A stretch of DNA of 14,156 bases from Opitutia bacterium UBA4654. GTDB lineage: Bacteria; Verrucomicrobiota; Verrucomicrobiia; Opitutales; Intestinicryptomonadaceae. The stretch spans positions 463-14,618 of the forward strand of contig DHMA01000122.1 in NCBI GenBank assembly GCA_002405555.1. Direction: 5' to 3'. How positions within the stretch are numbered: the stretch's first letter is position 1; every line of letters begins with the position of its first letter. The notes beneath the pieces are model-generated. The model saw only the letters and a list, made by a program, of their open reading frames with translations, did not search any database and was not told the DNA's origin. The translations under genes and the position numbers were made by a program. Positions 6,841-14,156 of the stretch are shown here, piece after piece.

Positions 6841-9522
6841 CTATTCCGACGAGAGCTTTATCAACAGCACGTCTCCCGATTTCAGCGGGAATGTTTTTGT
6901 CTTGAAGCGTCCGAGCTTTTTGCCCGCGAGCGCGTCTTCGACATCGGCTTCCGCTTTGAGCGAAACCGTGTGGTCGCCGTCTTTTGTGGCGTACACAAGC
7001 AGGTAGCCGCCGTTTGCAAACGCCACAGCCCCGTTGTCGACGTAGCTGTGGACGCCGCAGATTTTTGCTATTGCGCGGCACACTTCGGGCGAAAGCTGGG
7101 TCGGACCGATGTATATCTGCGGGCGTTTGCCGCTCGTGCGCAGAACCATTGCGGGCTTGCCGTTGGGATATTTTGCGAGCACCCTGTCGCCCGCGGCGGG
7201 AATCGGCGCGAAGAGCGGGTTCAATTTAAGGTCGAAGCCGAATTTCGGAATGCCGAGCTTTTTGCCGTCTTCGGTCGGAATCGCGAGGGCGGGGGTGTCG
7301 CCTGCGGGTTCGACGTCGAAGCCCGTCGCCTCTGCGATTGCGGCGGTCGAAAATTCGCCCGCGTCCAAATCCGCATAGCCCGCGTTCCAGATGAACACGC
7401 ACGACGTGTGTTCCGCCGCGGCTCGGAGGGCGAGCCTCTGTTTTTTCGTCAGCGCGTACGCGCCGCCGATGTAGTGAAGTTTGGGCTTTACGCGCCCGAA
7501 CGCTACGTCGTCGAACAGGTACTGCCCGAAAGGCGTGCCCGCGGGAGCTACGAACTTGTTGACGTGGTAGACCGACTGCGCGCAGGTTCGCGCCGAGCTT
7601 GGCTTGCCCGCGACCGCGCATAGCGACGTTTCGTCATACGAGATTGCCGTTTCGGGCGCGAAGGGCGTCGGGTTGTCGAGAAAGTGTTTTTCGATTTTTT
7701 CGAACTGGTCGAAGACGCCCCAGAGCTGGCGGTCGAGAAACCAGCCGCAGCCGAACAAGTCCATCCACCACGACGCGATGTTGCGCAGGGTTTGGTTTGC
7801 CATGTTGCGCTGCATTACCTTCACGCTTTCGGCGCGGCTTTTTTGCAAAGGGTCGAGCACATAGGGCGGCGAGCCCGATTTCGGGGCGAGCCATGTTCGG
7901 TTGTCGTCTTCGTCGAGCCATATTTTGCCCGCAAGCAGGACGGATTCCGCCGCGCTCACGGTGCGCTTCAAACCGCCGAGCTGGCGTTCTGTGTAGGCGA
8001 TGGGCGCGGTGAAAATGTCGATGTCGGGAGAGGCGAGCAGTTTTTTGAAGCCGTAGTGCCCCGAATACGCGGGGCCGTTCGGGACTGTCGAAAAGCCGAT
8101 TCCGTAGCCGTAGAAAATCACCGACAGCCTTTTTGCGGGCGCGGTCTGGCGAATTGTGCGGGCGGCAAGCAGAATGAAGTCCGTCATTTCGTCTTGCAGG
8201 AAAATGTTGAAGTCGAATGCGGCGCGGCGCGTTTTAAGGTCGAGCAGCGCGCATTCCGCGCCGAAACGCTCTTCCTTTGAGGGAACTGCCGCCGTTTCAA
8301 TCGACGCGTCCGCGTTGTTCCACGCCTTTCTGAGCGCGGCGTCGGTGCGGTATTTTTTTGCAAGCCACTTGCGCCACGCTTTGAGCGTCGCCTTGTCGTA
8401 GCCGTGGAAGCCTTTTTCGTAGCTTCCGCCGTAGAACCATTCGCTCGAATTGCCGCCCGACGGGTGGTAGCCCGCAATGTTGTTTGGGTAGCGTTTTTCG
8501 ACGTACTCCACGAATTTCCGCGCCGCCTCCATTGCGTCGCGGAGGTAGGCTTCGGAGGAGGGCGTGGGGAAGCGGACGTGCATGCGCTCTATGAGCGTGC
8601 CGTCGGGCGAGCGCATGAGGTCGTCGGGGTGGGCGTCGAGCCATTCGTTCGGCGGTTCGAAGCCGAGCCTTACGATTATCCTGACGTCGGGGTTCGCCGC
8701 GATTGCCGCTTGGAAGCGTTCGTCGGCGACTTTTCGGTAGAGGGGCGAGTCGCTCCAAAAGGCGGGCATGCCGAACGAGACGAAATCTATTCCGCGCTCT
8801 TTTGCGAACTTCTCCTGCGACATGAAAGTTTCGGCGGTGTTTGAGGCGAGCTTTTCGCCCCCGTCGAACAGCGAAATTTCGCAGCGTCCGCGCTTGTCTG
8901 TCGCGACTTTTACCGAAAGCTCGTACTCGCGCCCCTTTGCGGTTTTGAGCGCGGGCGGCAGAAAGTTGAGCCTTTCGATGTCGTGGATAACCGACTGGTT
9001 GCGTTTGAGCGACATATCGACCGACTCTTTTTCTATCACGAGCTTCCCGTTCTCGTGCCTTGCGGAAAACGGCGGCTTGGGATACTTTTTCGGGTCGGGC
9101 GGGGTTTGCGAAATTCCCTCGCGCAGGTCGCGCCACGCTTCGAGGGCTTTGACTGTCCAGTTGAAGCCGATTTTTGCGTCGGGGGCGGAGAAGTCGTAGG
9201 CGTCGGACGTTTGCCCCGATTGCAGGTCGGCGAGCTTCATCTCGGAAATTTCGATTCTGCCGATTGCCGCGCCGAAATTCAGCGAGACTTGGGTAGAGCT
9301 TCCCGCGGCGGTGAATTTTATCTTCACGGTTTTCGGCGAGCTTTCGCTTTCGTCGAAATGCGTTCCGGGGACGTTTCCGTAAAACATTCGCGCGCGCACG
9401 GGCTTGCCGTCTACGCAGATTCGGGGAATGGATCCGAAGGTCTCGACGGTGTAGTCGGCGCTTCGGCAGAGGCTTGCGGCGGTCAACGCCAGCAAAAGAG
9501 TCAGTCCGTATTTTGGCTTCAT
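6841..9522 (-). CDS. Exported GH42-like (clan GH-A) glycoside hydrolase
   Basis: Predicted exported retaining glycosidase of 893 residues; substrate unknown. A signal peptide covers residues 1-22 (GLTLLLALTAASL; Cys19 is not in a good lipobox). A beta-rich, CBM-like region at about 50-230 is inserted before a TIM barrel at about 232-615. Barrel marks are RIIVRLGFEPPNEWLDAHPD at 281-300, GYHPSGGNSSEWFYGG at 351-366 and AWRKWLAKKYRTDAALRKAW at 382-401. The last resembles the FR-WL-kYG-LN-AW region of GH42. By analogy with such proteins Glu361 (SSEW) is the likely acid/base and Glu538 (KIWLDEDDNRTWL) the likely nucleophile. Residues about 620-765 look like the GATase/trimerisation domain of GH42 (KLHYIGGAYALTKKQRLAL); a beta domain ends the protein. 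ATG 9522 gives a clean signal peptide. The assignment rests on motif recall; its CAZy family is open. It is convergent with the GH2 gene. Confidence 0.8.
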   Translation of the reverse strand: MKPKYGLTLLLALTAASLCRSADYTVETFGSIPRICVDGKPVRARMFYGNVPGTHFDESESSPKTVKIKFTAAGSSTQVSLNFGAAIGRIEISEMKLADLQSGQTSDAYDFSAPDAKIGFNWTVKALEAWRDLREGISQTPPDPKKYPKPPFSARHENGKLVIEKESVDMSLKRNQSVIHDIERLNFLPPALKTAKGREYELSVKVATDKRGRCEISLFDGGEKLASNTAETFMSQEKFAKERGIDFVSFGMPAFWSDSPLYRKVADERFQAAIAANPDVRIIVRLGFEPPNEWLDAHPDDLMRSPDGTLIERMHVRFPTPSSEAYLRDAMEAARKFVEYVEKRYPNNIAGYHPSGGNSSEWFYGGSYEKGFHGYDKATLKAWRKWLAKKYRTDAALRKAWNNADASIETAAVPSKEERFGAECALLDLKTRRAAFDFNIFLQDEMTDFILLAARTIRQTAPAKRLSVIFYGYGIGFSTVPNGPAYSGHYGFKKLLASPDIDIFTAPIAYTERQLGGLKRTVSAAESVLLAGKIWLDEDDNRTWLAPKSGSPPYVLDPLQKSRAESVKVMQRNMANQTLRNIASWWMDLFGCGWFLDRQLWGVFDQFEKIEKHFLDNPTPFAPETAISYDETSLCAVAGKPSSARTCAQSVYHVNKFVAPAGTPFGQYLFDDVAFGRVKPKLHYIGGAYALTKKQRLALRAAAEHTSCVFIWNAGYADLDAGEFSTAAIAEATGFDVEPAGDTPALAIPTEDGKKLGIPKFGFDLKLNPLFAPIPAAGDRVLAKYPNGKPAMVLRTSGKRPQIYIGPTQLSPEVCRAIAKICGVHSYVDNGAVAFANGGYLLVYATKDGDHTVSLKAEADVEDALAGKKLGRFKTKTFPLKSGDVLLIKLSSE

Positions 9523-9810
9523 TTATATAGAGGGAAATTTTTAGGTTTGCGCCCATTGAATTTGCCCGAACGCGCCGACGCAAGAATATACGGAGAGCCG
9601 ATTTGACAAAACGCGCGGATTTTGTTGTTGTTTTGACATAAACGGGAATTTCGGCGGTAAATCGCGGTGGATAAAAAATAAATAAAAAATTTTGTTGATT
9701 TTGTCGCAGGGGAGGGTAAAGTATGCGCCTTTTAAATCAACGGCTTACTGTCGAATCGTAAAAAGACGCCGAGCCTGAGGTTTTAAGAATTTCAATATAA
9801 GTACACTAAA
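9523..9810. promoter_or_regulatory. Divergent intergenic region with candidate rplY promoter
   Basis: It lies between two start codons on opposite strands. For rplY, an A-rich UP-like tract (9671-9690) precedes TTGATT (9695-9700), a 16-base spacer and TAAAGT (9717-9722). This would give a leader of about 80 bases. Two perfect TTGACA hexamers (9603-9608, 9633-9638) also occur on the plus strand but lack a convincing -10 box. I could not identify a clear minus-strand promoter for the GH42-like gene. Confidence 0.4.
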
Positions 9811-10488
9811 ATGAAACAGATAAATCTCAACACAACTTCAAGAACAGACGTCGGCGGCAACTCCGCAAAACGCTACCGTAAAAGCGGGCAAATCCCCGCC
9901 GTCATTTACGGCGAAAGCGGCGAGAAAAACCTTCTCATCGACGAAAAGGAACTTGCAGTCGCGCTCAAAGCAATCAGCGGCAAGGCCGTTCTCATCGACA
10001 TGCAGTTCTCCGACGGCACGGAATCGCGCTACGCAATGCTCAAAGATGTTGAGCGCAACCCCATTACCGACAAGGTTATCCATGTCGACTTCGTAGAGGT
10101 TGTACGCGGCAAGCCCATGCACGCGGTTCTCCCGCTCCACTTCGCGGGCGAAGCAGACGCTCCCGGCGTCAAGAACGAAAACGGCATTGTGGAAATCCAC
10201 GAACACGAAGTCCGCGTAAAGTGCCGCCCGCGCGACCTGCCCGAAATGATTACAATCGACATTTCGAAAATGCACGTCGGCGAAGCAATCCACCTCAAAG
10301 ACGTCGTTCCTCCGGAAGGCGTGGAATTTACCTCGAACCTCGAAGACATCTTGGTAACCTGCAACGAAATCGTCGTTGAGGAAGAACCCGCTCCCGAAGC
10401 TCCCGCCGAAGGCGACGCGGCAGCCGCTCCCGCGGCAGGCGCAGCCCCCGCGGCGGCTCCCGCAGCGGACGCCAAGAAGGCGAAGTAG
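9811..10488 (+). CDS. rplY: 50S ribosomal protein bL25 (TL5/Ctc long form)
   Basis: Binds 5S rRNA in the central protuberance of the large ribosomal subunit. The 225-residue product has the two-domain TL5/Ctc form rather than the short E. coli L25. The N-terminal 5S-binding domain runs to about residue 95 (GGNSAKRYRKSGQIPAVIYG, YAMLKDVERNPITDKVIHVDF), and the C-terminal beta domain ends near 190 (VKCRPRDLPEMITIDISKMHVGEAIHLKDV). A low-complexity tail of about 35 residues rich in Glu, Ala and Pro ends in DAKKAK. It is the first gene of the rightward housekeeping cluster, and pth follows after 95 bases, a common pairing in bacteria. The ATG has no Shine-Dalgarno, only an A/T-rich leader. Confidence 0.96.
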   Translation: MKQINLNTTSRTDVGGNSAKRYRKSGQIPAVIYGESGEKNLLIDEKELAVALKAISGKAVLIDMQFSDGTESRYAMLKDVERNPITDKVIHVDFVEVVRGKPMHAVLPLHFAGEADAPGVKNENGIVEIHEHEVRVKCRPRDLPEMITIDISKMHVGEAIHLKDVVPPEGVEFTSNLEDILVTCNEIVVEEEPAPEAPAEGDAAAAPAAGAAPAAAPAADAKKAK

Positions 10489-10583
10489 TCTGAAAAATCC
10501 GCCGCGTCGGGGCTTGGCGCTGTTTGAACCTGACTGGTTTGACGGCGGCTCGGCTTTCGGCGGCGGAGAATTGTTCTTTACAA

Positions 10584-11150
10584 ATGTCGTTAAAAATCGC
10601 AATCGGGCTTGGAAATACGGGCGCGGAATATGTCGGAACGCGGCACAATGCGGGCGAATCCGTTTTGAGGGAGGTAGCGCGCGGCTGCGGCGCGGAATTT
10701 TCGCACGACAAATACTGCGCGGCGCAAATCGCGAAAGTTTCCGTGGCTTCGAAACCGCTCGTGTTGGCGTTTGCCGACGGCTACATGAATTCGAGCGGCG
10801 TAGGCGTCGCGAAAATCCTCAAATTTTTCAAATTCGACATTTCCGAAGCCGCCGTAATCTACGATGACATTACGCTCGACGTTGGCAGAATGAAGCTTTC
10901 GGTCGGCGGGTCGTCGGGCGGGCACAACGGGGTTGCCGACGTCATGGCGAAATGCGGAAACGGATTCGCGCGAATCAGGATAGGCATAGGCGCAAAGCCG
11001 TACAAGTCGATGGACTTGGCGGACTACGTTTTGGGCAGGCTCGACGAAAGCGATGCGGCGGCGATAAAGTCGCTCGACGTGAAGGGCTGTCTGTCGCTCC
11101 TCTTGACAAAGGGTTTCGAGGGCGCGCAGAACGTCGTGAACCGTCGGTGA
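10584..11150 (+). CDS. pth: Peptidyl-tRNA hydrolase
   Basis: Cleaves peptidyl-tRNA that drops off ribosomes, recycling tRNA; monomeric cytosolic esterase. The product is 188 residues, normal for Pth. It starts MSLKIAIGLGNTGAEYVGTR, and the catalytic His21 follows (His20 in E. coli). Asn69 (DGYMNSSG), Asp94 (IYDDITL) and His114 (SSGGHNGVADV) match the E. coli active-site residues Asn68, Asp93 and His113. I chose ATG 10584 from this conserved start; an in-frame TTG at 10524 would add 20 unrelated residues. It lies 95 bases after rplY and 42 before rpsF on the same strand, so it is probably co-transcribed with them. Confidence 0.96.
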   Translation: MSLKIAIGLGNTGAEYVGTRHNAGESVLREVARGCGAEFSHDKYCAAQIAKVSVASKPLVLAFADGYMNSSGVGVAKILKFFKFDISEAAVIYDDITLDVGRMKLSVGGSSGGHNGVADVMAKCGNGFARIRIGIGAKPYKSMDLADYVLGRLDESDAAAIKSLDVKGCLSLLLTKGFEGAQNVVNRR

Positions 11151-11192
11151 GACGCAAAAAATTTCCCGAAAAAATTTAACAAAACCAATAAT

Positions 11193-11483
11193 ATGAATAA
11201 CAAGAAGTACAAAGCAACGTTTATCCTCGACACGAGAGGTTATAACGATCCCGTCGAAACACTCGTCGAAAAAATCAAGGGCGTAGTGGAATCCGCCTCG
11301 TGCAAAGTTCTGTCGGTTGAAAATCTCGGACAGAAGGCGTTTGCCCGCACGACAGACCGCGCGTTCCCCGCAGGCATCTATGTTGAAATCGTATTCGAAG
11401 GCCCGACGACCGCGAACACGACAATCAAGGAAAAACTCCGCCTCGACAAAACGGTAAACCGCGTTTTGGTAATGGCGGAATAA
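11193..11483 (+). CDS. rpsF: 30S ribosomal protein bS6
   Basis: Small-subunit protein that binds 16S rRNA together with bS18. The 96-residue product has the S6 fold pattern: YKATFILDTR strand, GVVESASCKVLSVENLGQKAFA, an aromatic/Gly turn AGIYVEIVFEG, and the end KLRLDKTVNRVLVMAE. The next gene, ssb, begins 21 bases later, the common rpsF-ssb order. The leader contains AAAAAATTT twice (11157-11175 region) and no Shine-Dalgarno. Confidence 0.95.
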   Translation: MNNKKYKATFILDTRGYNDPVETLVEKIKGVVESASCKVLSVENLGQKAFARTTDRAFPAGIYVEIVFEGPTTANTTIKEKLRLDKTVNRVLVMAE

Positions 11484-11504
11484 ACTTTCGTAAACGGAAC
11501 GAAA

Positions 11505-11969
11505 ATGTCGTCGTTTAACAAAGTAATCTTGATGGGCAACCTCACCCGCGATCCGGAGCTGAGGCAGACCCAGAACGGCACAAGCGTCTGCCGTTTTGCA
11601 ATAGCGGTCAACCGCTCGTTCAATTCGCAAGATGGCTCTTTGCGCGACGAAACGTGTTTTGTCGAAATCGACTGCTTCGGAAAGTCGGCGGAAAACATCG
11701 CGAGATTTTTCACGAAGGGCAAACCGATACTCGTCGAGGGACGTCTTCGTCAGGACACTTGGGAAGACAAGCAGACCGGACAGAAGCGCACCAAATTGAT
11801 GGTGGTTCTCGAACGTTTCGAATTTGTCGGCGGACGCGATTCGGGCGGCAACGGCGGCTACGACGCCGAATATTCCGCGCCGCAACCGCGCGGCGGAACG
11901 CGTCAGGCACCGCGCCAGCAACGCGCGCCCTCCAACGACGACATCGAAGACGACGACGTGCCGTTCTGA
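11505..11969 (+). CDS. ssb: Single-stranded DNA-binding protein
   Basis: Coats single-stranded DNA in replication, repair and recombination, and recruits partners through its C-terminal tip. The 154-residue product has an OB fold in residues 1-110 (FNKVILMGNLTRDPELRQT, FVEIDCFGKSAENIARFFTKG, ILVEGRLRQDTWEDKQTGQKR). A Gly/Gln/Arg-rich flexible linker and the acidic tip DDDVPF follow; these are hallmarks of bacterial SSB. It sits between rpsF (21 bases upstream) and rplI (48 bases downstream). GGAACGAAAATG gives at most a weak ribosome-binding site. Confidence 0.97.
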   Translation: MSSFNKVILMGNLTRDPELRQTQNGTSVCRFAIAVNRSFNSQDGSLRDETCFVEIDCFGKSAENIARFFTKGKPILVEGRLRQDTWEDKQTGQKRTKLMVVLERFEFVGGRDSGGNGGYDAEYSAPQPRGGTRQAPRQQRAPSNDDIEDDDVPF

Positions 11970-12017
11970 TTTGTCGGAAAATTTGCAAACAAACTTTAAA
12001 TTAAAAACAACACAATT

Positions 12018-12503
12018 ATGGCAATAAGCAAAGTATTACTGGTCAAGCCCGTTGAAAATCTCGGCGGCGAAGGCGAACAGGTTTCGGTTAAGGCGGGTTA
12101 TGCGCGCAATTTCCTCTATCCGCAGAAAATCGCGATTCCCGTAAGCAAGGCTAACAAGAAGCAAATCGAAGCCCTCATCAAGGCGCGCGAACTCCGCGAA
12201 GCCAAGGAACTCGAAAACGCGCAGGCTCTCTCGAAGGCTATCGAAGGCATGTCGATTGCGTTCGCGGTAAAGACGGGCGAAGGCGGCAAAATGTTCGGTT
12301 CGGTCACGGCGGCGGACATCGTCGCGAAGATTGCCGAAGGCGGCATCGAGCTTCCGAAGAAGGCTGTGCACCTCGCCGCTCCCGTCAAGGAACTCGGCAA
12401 GCACACGGCGCAAATCAAGCTCCACAAGGACGTCAAAATCGACATTCATTTCGAGGTTGTTTCCGAGAATCCCATCGAAGATTCCGCGAAAGAATCCAAC
12501 TAA
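12018..12503 (+). CDS. rplI: 50S ribosomal protein bL9
   Basis: Large-subunit protein that binds 23S rRNA near the L1 stalk. The 161-residue product shows the N-terminal signature VENLGGEGEQVSVKAGYARN with NFLYPQKIA. A long connecting helix (about residues 41-75, KANKKQIEALIKARELREAK) follows, then the C-terminal domain with GKMFGSVTAADIV. The length is slightly above the usual ~150 because of a short tail, ENPIEDSAKESN. It follows ssb directly; rpsR, which often lies between them, is not here. Two hairpins separate it from dnaB. Confidence 0.96.
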   Translation: MAISKVLLVKPVENLGGEGEQVSVKAGYARNFLYPQKIAIPVSKANKKQIEALIKARELREAKELENAQALSKAIEGMSIAFAVKTGEGGKMFGSVTAADIVAKIAEGGIELPKKAVHLAAPVKELGKHTAQIKLHKDVKIDIHFEVVSENPIEDSAKESN

Positions 12504-12507
12504 GACG

Positions 12508-12530
12508 TTTTCGCCGCTTTTCGGCGGAAA
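12508..12530. repeat. Hairpin just after rplI
   Basis: TTTTCGCCG pairs with CGGCGGAAA around a CTTTT loop (9 bp with one G-U pair), starting 5 bases after the rplI stop. No T tract follows, so it may stabilise the 3' end or mark a processing site rather than terminate. Confidence 0.5.
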
Positions 12531-12541
12531 TTGATTGAATT

Positions 12542-12581
12542 GTGCAACTCGACGCGGCTCGCACTGCCCGTCGAGTTGCAC
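12542..12581. repeat. Perfect 13-bp inverted repeat between rplI and dnaB
   Basis: GTGCAACTCGACG (12542-12554) is the exact reverse complement of CGTCGAGTTGCAC (12569-12581), with a 14-base spacer. Three further outer pairs (two G-U) are possible. No T tract follows, so it is not a classical terminator. It may be an RNA structure in the operon mRNA (processing or attenuation) or a DNA site for a dimeric protein. Confidence 0.7.
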
Positions 12582-12633
12582 GGTAGATAAGGACTCGTCC
12601 CATTTTGTCGCGCGGCGGCTCTATTGTGGCGGC

Positions 12634-14073
12634 ATGGAAACGAAAAATTCAATGGCAGAAGAGGACAGGAAACCCGCGCGCAGGAAGCGCGCAACACCGC
12701 AAAGCACCGACGAGTTGGGGCGCGAGCTGCCGCACAATCTCGACGCGGAGGCGGGGGTTTTGGCTTCGATTATAATCGACGGCACGAACGAGGTAATCAA
12801 CGCGTGCGTCGCAATGAAAGTCCGCGAGGAATATTTCTACAAGCCGCAGCACAGGATAATCTATTCGGCGTTGGTCGCCCTGTTCAGCGAGGGCGCGAGC
12901 ATCGACGAAATCGTGCTCGCCGAATATCTGAAAAAGCGCAACGCGCTGGAGCAGGTCGGCGGGATAGTCGCAATCAACGACATCGCGGGCAGGATTGAAA
13001 CTTTCGCCCACTACCGCCAGTGGCTCGACATTCTCCGCGAAAAATTTTTCATGCGCGAAATCATACGCGCGTGCTCCGAAACAATCGAAAACGCCTACGC
13101 GAACCGCGGCGGAATCGACATGTTCATAGAGGGCGTTGAGGAGAAAATTCTCGGCATCAGTCAGGACAGGGTAGGCGACTCGGTAAAAAAGGCGAGCGAA
13201 CAAGTTCCCGCGGCGGTCGCGCTAATCAACCAGCTCATAAAAAACAAGGGCGAGCTGATGGGCGTTCCCACGGGCTTTACCGCGCTCGACAACATGATGC
13301 GCGGCCTGCACGCCAACGAAATGATAGTCATCGCGGGACGCCCGGGCACGGGCAAGACGTCGATTGCCCTCAATATAGCGGAGACCGCGCTGTTCGGCCG
13401 CAAACAGTTCCCGACGCTGATATTTTCGCTGGAAATGTTGGGCGAACAGCTGTACGGGCGCATGATAGCCTCCCGCGCGAGGATAGACCAGCACAAGCTC
13501 GGAATGGGGCGAATCAACGACGAGGAACTGCGCAACATCAACACAACGGCGAACGAACTGAAAAACGCGCCGCTTTGGATTGACGACACTGCGGGCATTT
13601 CGATTCTCGAAATGCGGGCAAAGGCGAGGCGGCTCCACCAGCAGCTCGGCGGGAAGCTCGGACTTGTCATCGTAGACTACCTCCAACTTCTGCGCGGTTC
13701 CGACCCGTCGCTTCCGCGCGAGCAGGAAGTCGCCGAAATTTCGCGCGGCATGAAGGCGATGTCGAAGGAGCTGCGCTGCCCCGTGATAGTGCTTGCGCAG
13801 CTGAACCGCGACAGCGAAAAGGACCAGCGCAACCCGCGCCCGAGCGATTTGCGCGAATCCGGCTCGATAGAACAGGACGCGGACGCAATTTTACTGTTGA
13901 GTAGGCAGAAGAAATCTGTCACAGATGAAGAGGCAAACTCGAACCAGAATTGGCTGATTAGGGTGGAGCTTGCGAAACAGAGAAACGGACCCACAGGCGT
14001 TGTCACGCTCATGTTCAACAGAAGCTGCACACGCTACGAAAATTACATAGATGCTGAAAATGTTCAGGTTTAA
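12634..14073 (+). CDS. dnaB: Replicative DNA helicase
   Basis: Hexameric helicase that unwinds DNA at the replication fork and interacts with primase. The 479-residue product has the N-terminal DnaB domain (about 25-135, ELPHNLDAEAGVLASIIID) and the RecA-like ATPase domain. Walker A is AGRPGTGKTS with Lys241, Walker B is LGLVIVDYLQLLRG with Asp348, and EISRGMKAMSKELRCPVIVL, QLNRDSEKD and RPSDLRESGSIEQDADAILL follow. No intein interrupts these sites. I chose ATG 12634 (METKNSMAEEDRK); ATG 12652 is a possible alternative. The frame extends to 12535, but that part includes the inverted repeat and has no family likeness. No Shine-Dalgarno precedes either ATG. The placement after rplI is widespread in bacteria. 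Confidence 0.96.
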   Translation: METKNSMAEEDRKPARRKRATPQSTDELGRELPHNLDAEAGVLASIIIDGTNEVINACVAMKVREEYFYKPQHRIIYSALVALFSEGASIDEIVLAEYLKKRNALEQVGGIVAINDIAGRIETFAHYRQWLDILREKFFMREIIRACSETIENAYANRGGIDMFIEGVEEKILGISQDRVGDSVKKASEQVPAAVALINQLIKNKGELMGVPTGFTALDNMMRGLHANEMIVIAGRPGTGKTSIALNIAETALFGRKQFPTLIFSLEMLGEQLYGRMIASRARIDQHKLGMGRINDEELRNINTTANELKNAPLWIDDTAGISILEMRAKARRLHQQLGGKLGLVIVDYLQLLRGSDPSLPREQEVAEISRGMKAMSKELRCPVIVLAQLNRDSEKDQRNPRPSDLRESGSIEQDADAILLLSRQKKSVTDEEANSNQNWLIRVELAKQRNGPTGVVTLMFNRSCTRYENYIDAENVQV

Positions 14074-14156
14074 CGGCAAAATTTTTGAAACCGCGCGCGC
14101 GGCGTTCGGACGCGCGTCGGGCGCGTTCCGCGTTGCGGCGTTTGCGGCGGCGTTTT
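14051..14156 (+). CDS. Start of a possible exported protein (runs off the window)
   Basis: A frame opens at ATG 14051 (or ATG 14060) inside the dnaB 3' end and stays open to the last base. It gives MLKMFRFNGKIFETARAAFG followed by an Ala/Phe/Val-rich stretch (RVAAFAAAF). A basic start followed by a hydrophobic stretch suggests a signal peptide. The overlap with dnaB (14-23 bases) suggests translational coupling. Too little is visible to name it. Chance is possible, because GC-rich sequence keeps frames open. Confidence 0.45.
   Translation, partial: MLKMFRFNGKIFETARAAFGRASGAFRVAAFAAAF

Noticed and set aside
8297..9583. 428-codon minus-strand frame in a second frame within the GH42-like gene
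   Set aside because: Highly Arg-rich out-of-frame translation of the same strand; the 893-residue frame has the signal peptide and motifs.
9603..9638. Two perfect TTGACA boxes as rplY promoters
   Set aside because: Neither has a convincing -10 box at 16-18 bases; the weaker TTGATT/TAAAGT pair with an A-tract fits better, though still uncertain.
12535..12633. 33-codon N-terminal extension of dnaB
   Set aside because: It would translate the perfect inverted repeat and gives Cys/Ser-rich sequence unlike DnaB N-termini.

Overview
The window looks like a chromosomal segment of a GC-rich, Gram-negative, carbohydrate-degrading bacterium. My best guess is the Verrucomicrobiota (Opitutales-like, possibly gut-associated). 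This is an inference from four things: the gene order rplY-pth-rpsF-ssb-rplI-dnaB, an archaeal/eukaryote-type prolyl-tRNA synthetase, exported glycoside hydrolases, and start sites without Shine-Dalgarno sequences. No rRNA is present, so the assignment is not proven.

Left block (1-4118, all plus strand): the 3' part of proS, then metK (S-adenosylmethionine synthetase) and ahcY (S-adenosylhomocysteine hydrolase). metK makes SAM and ahcY removes the SAH left after methyl transfer, so the pair covers two steps of the activated-methyl cycle.

Intergenic block (4119-4793): about 675 bases without a supported gene but full of structure. It holds a 122-bp foldback element starting 2 bases after the ahcY stop, two copies of a ~100-bp direct repeat offset by exactly 157 bp, several short perfect hairpins, two intrinsic terminators, a REP-like palindrome and a good sigma-70-type promoter. 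This is the most unusual part of the window.

Carbohydrate block (4794-9522): two exported glycoside hydrolases facing each other. One is a GH2-type enzyme on the plus strand. The other is an 893-residue, clan GH-A, GH42-like protein on the minus strand. Separate terminators lie between their 3' ends. Their substrate cannot be read from the sequence.

Right block (9811-14156, plus strand): rplY (bL25), pth, rpsF (bS6), ssb, rplI (bL9) and dnaB, a translation/replication housekeeping cluster, followed by the start of an exported-looking protein that overlaps the dnaB end and runs off the window. rpsR, usually found in this neighbourhood, is absent. Two hairpins, one a perfect 13-bp inverted repeat, separate rplI from dnaB. 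An A-rich divergent intergenic region (9523-9810) probably carries the promoter for the cluster.

No CRISPR array, tRNA, rRNA, transposase or phage gene was seen. The window does not contain an obvious new multi-gene system. The best candidates for novelty are the repeat-rich ahcY-GH2 spacer and the GH42-like protein.
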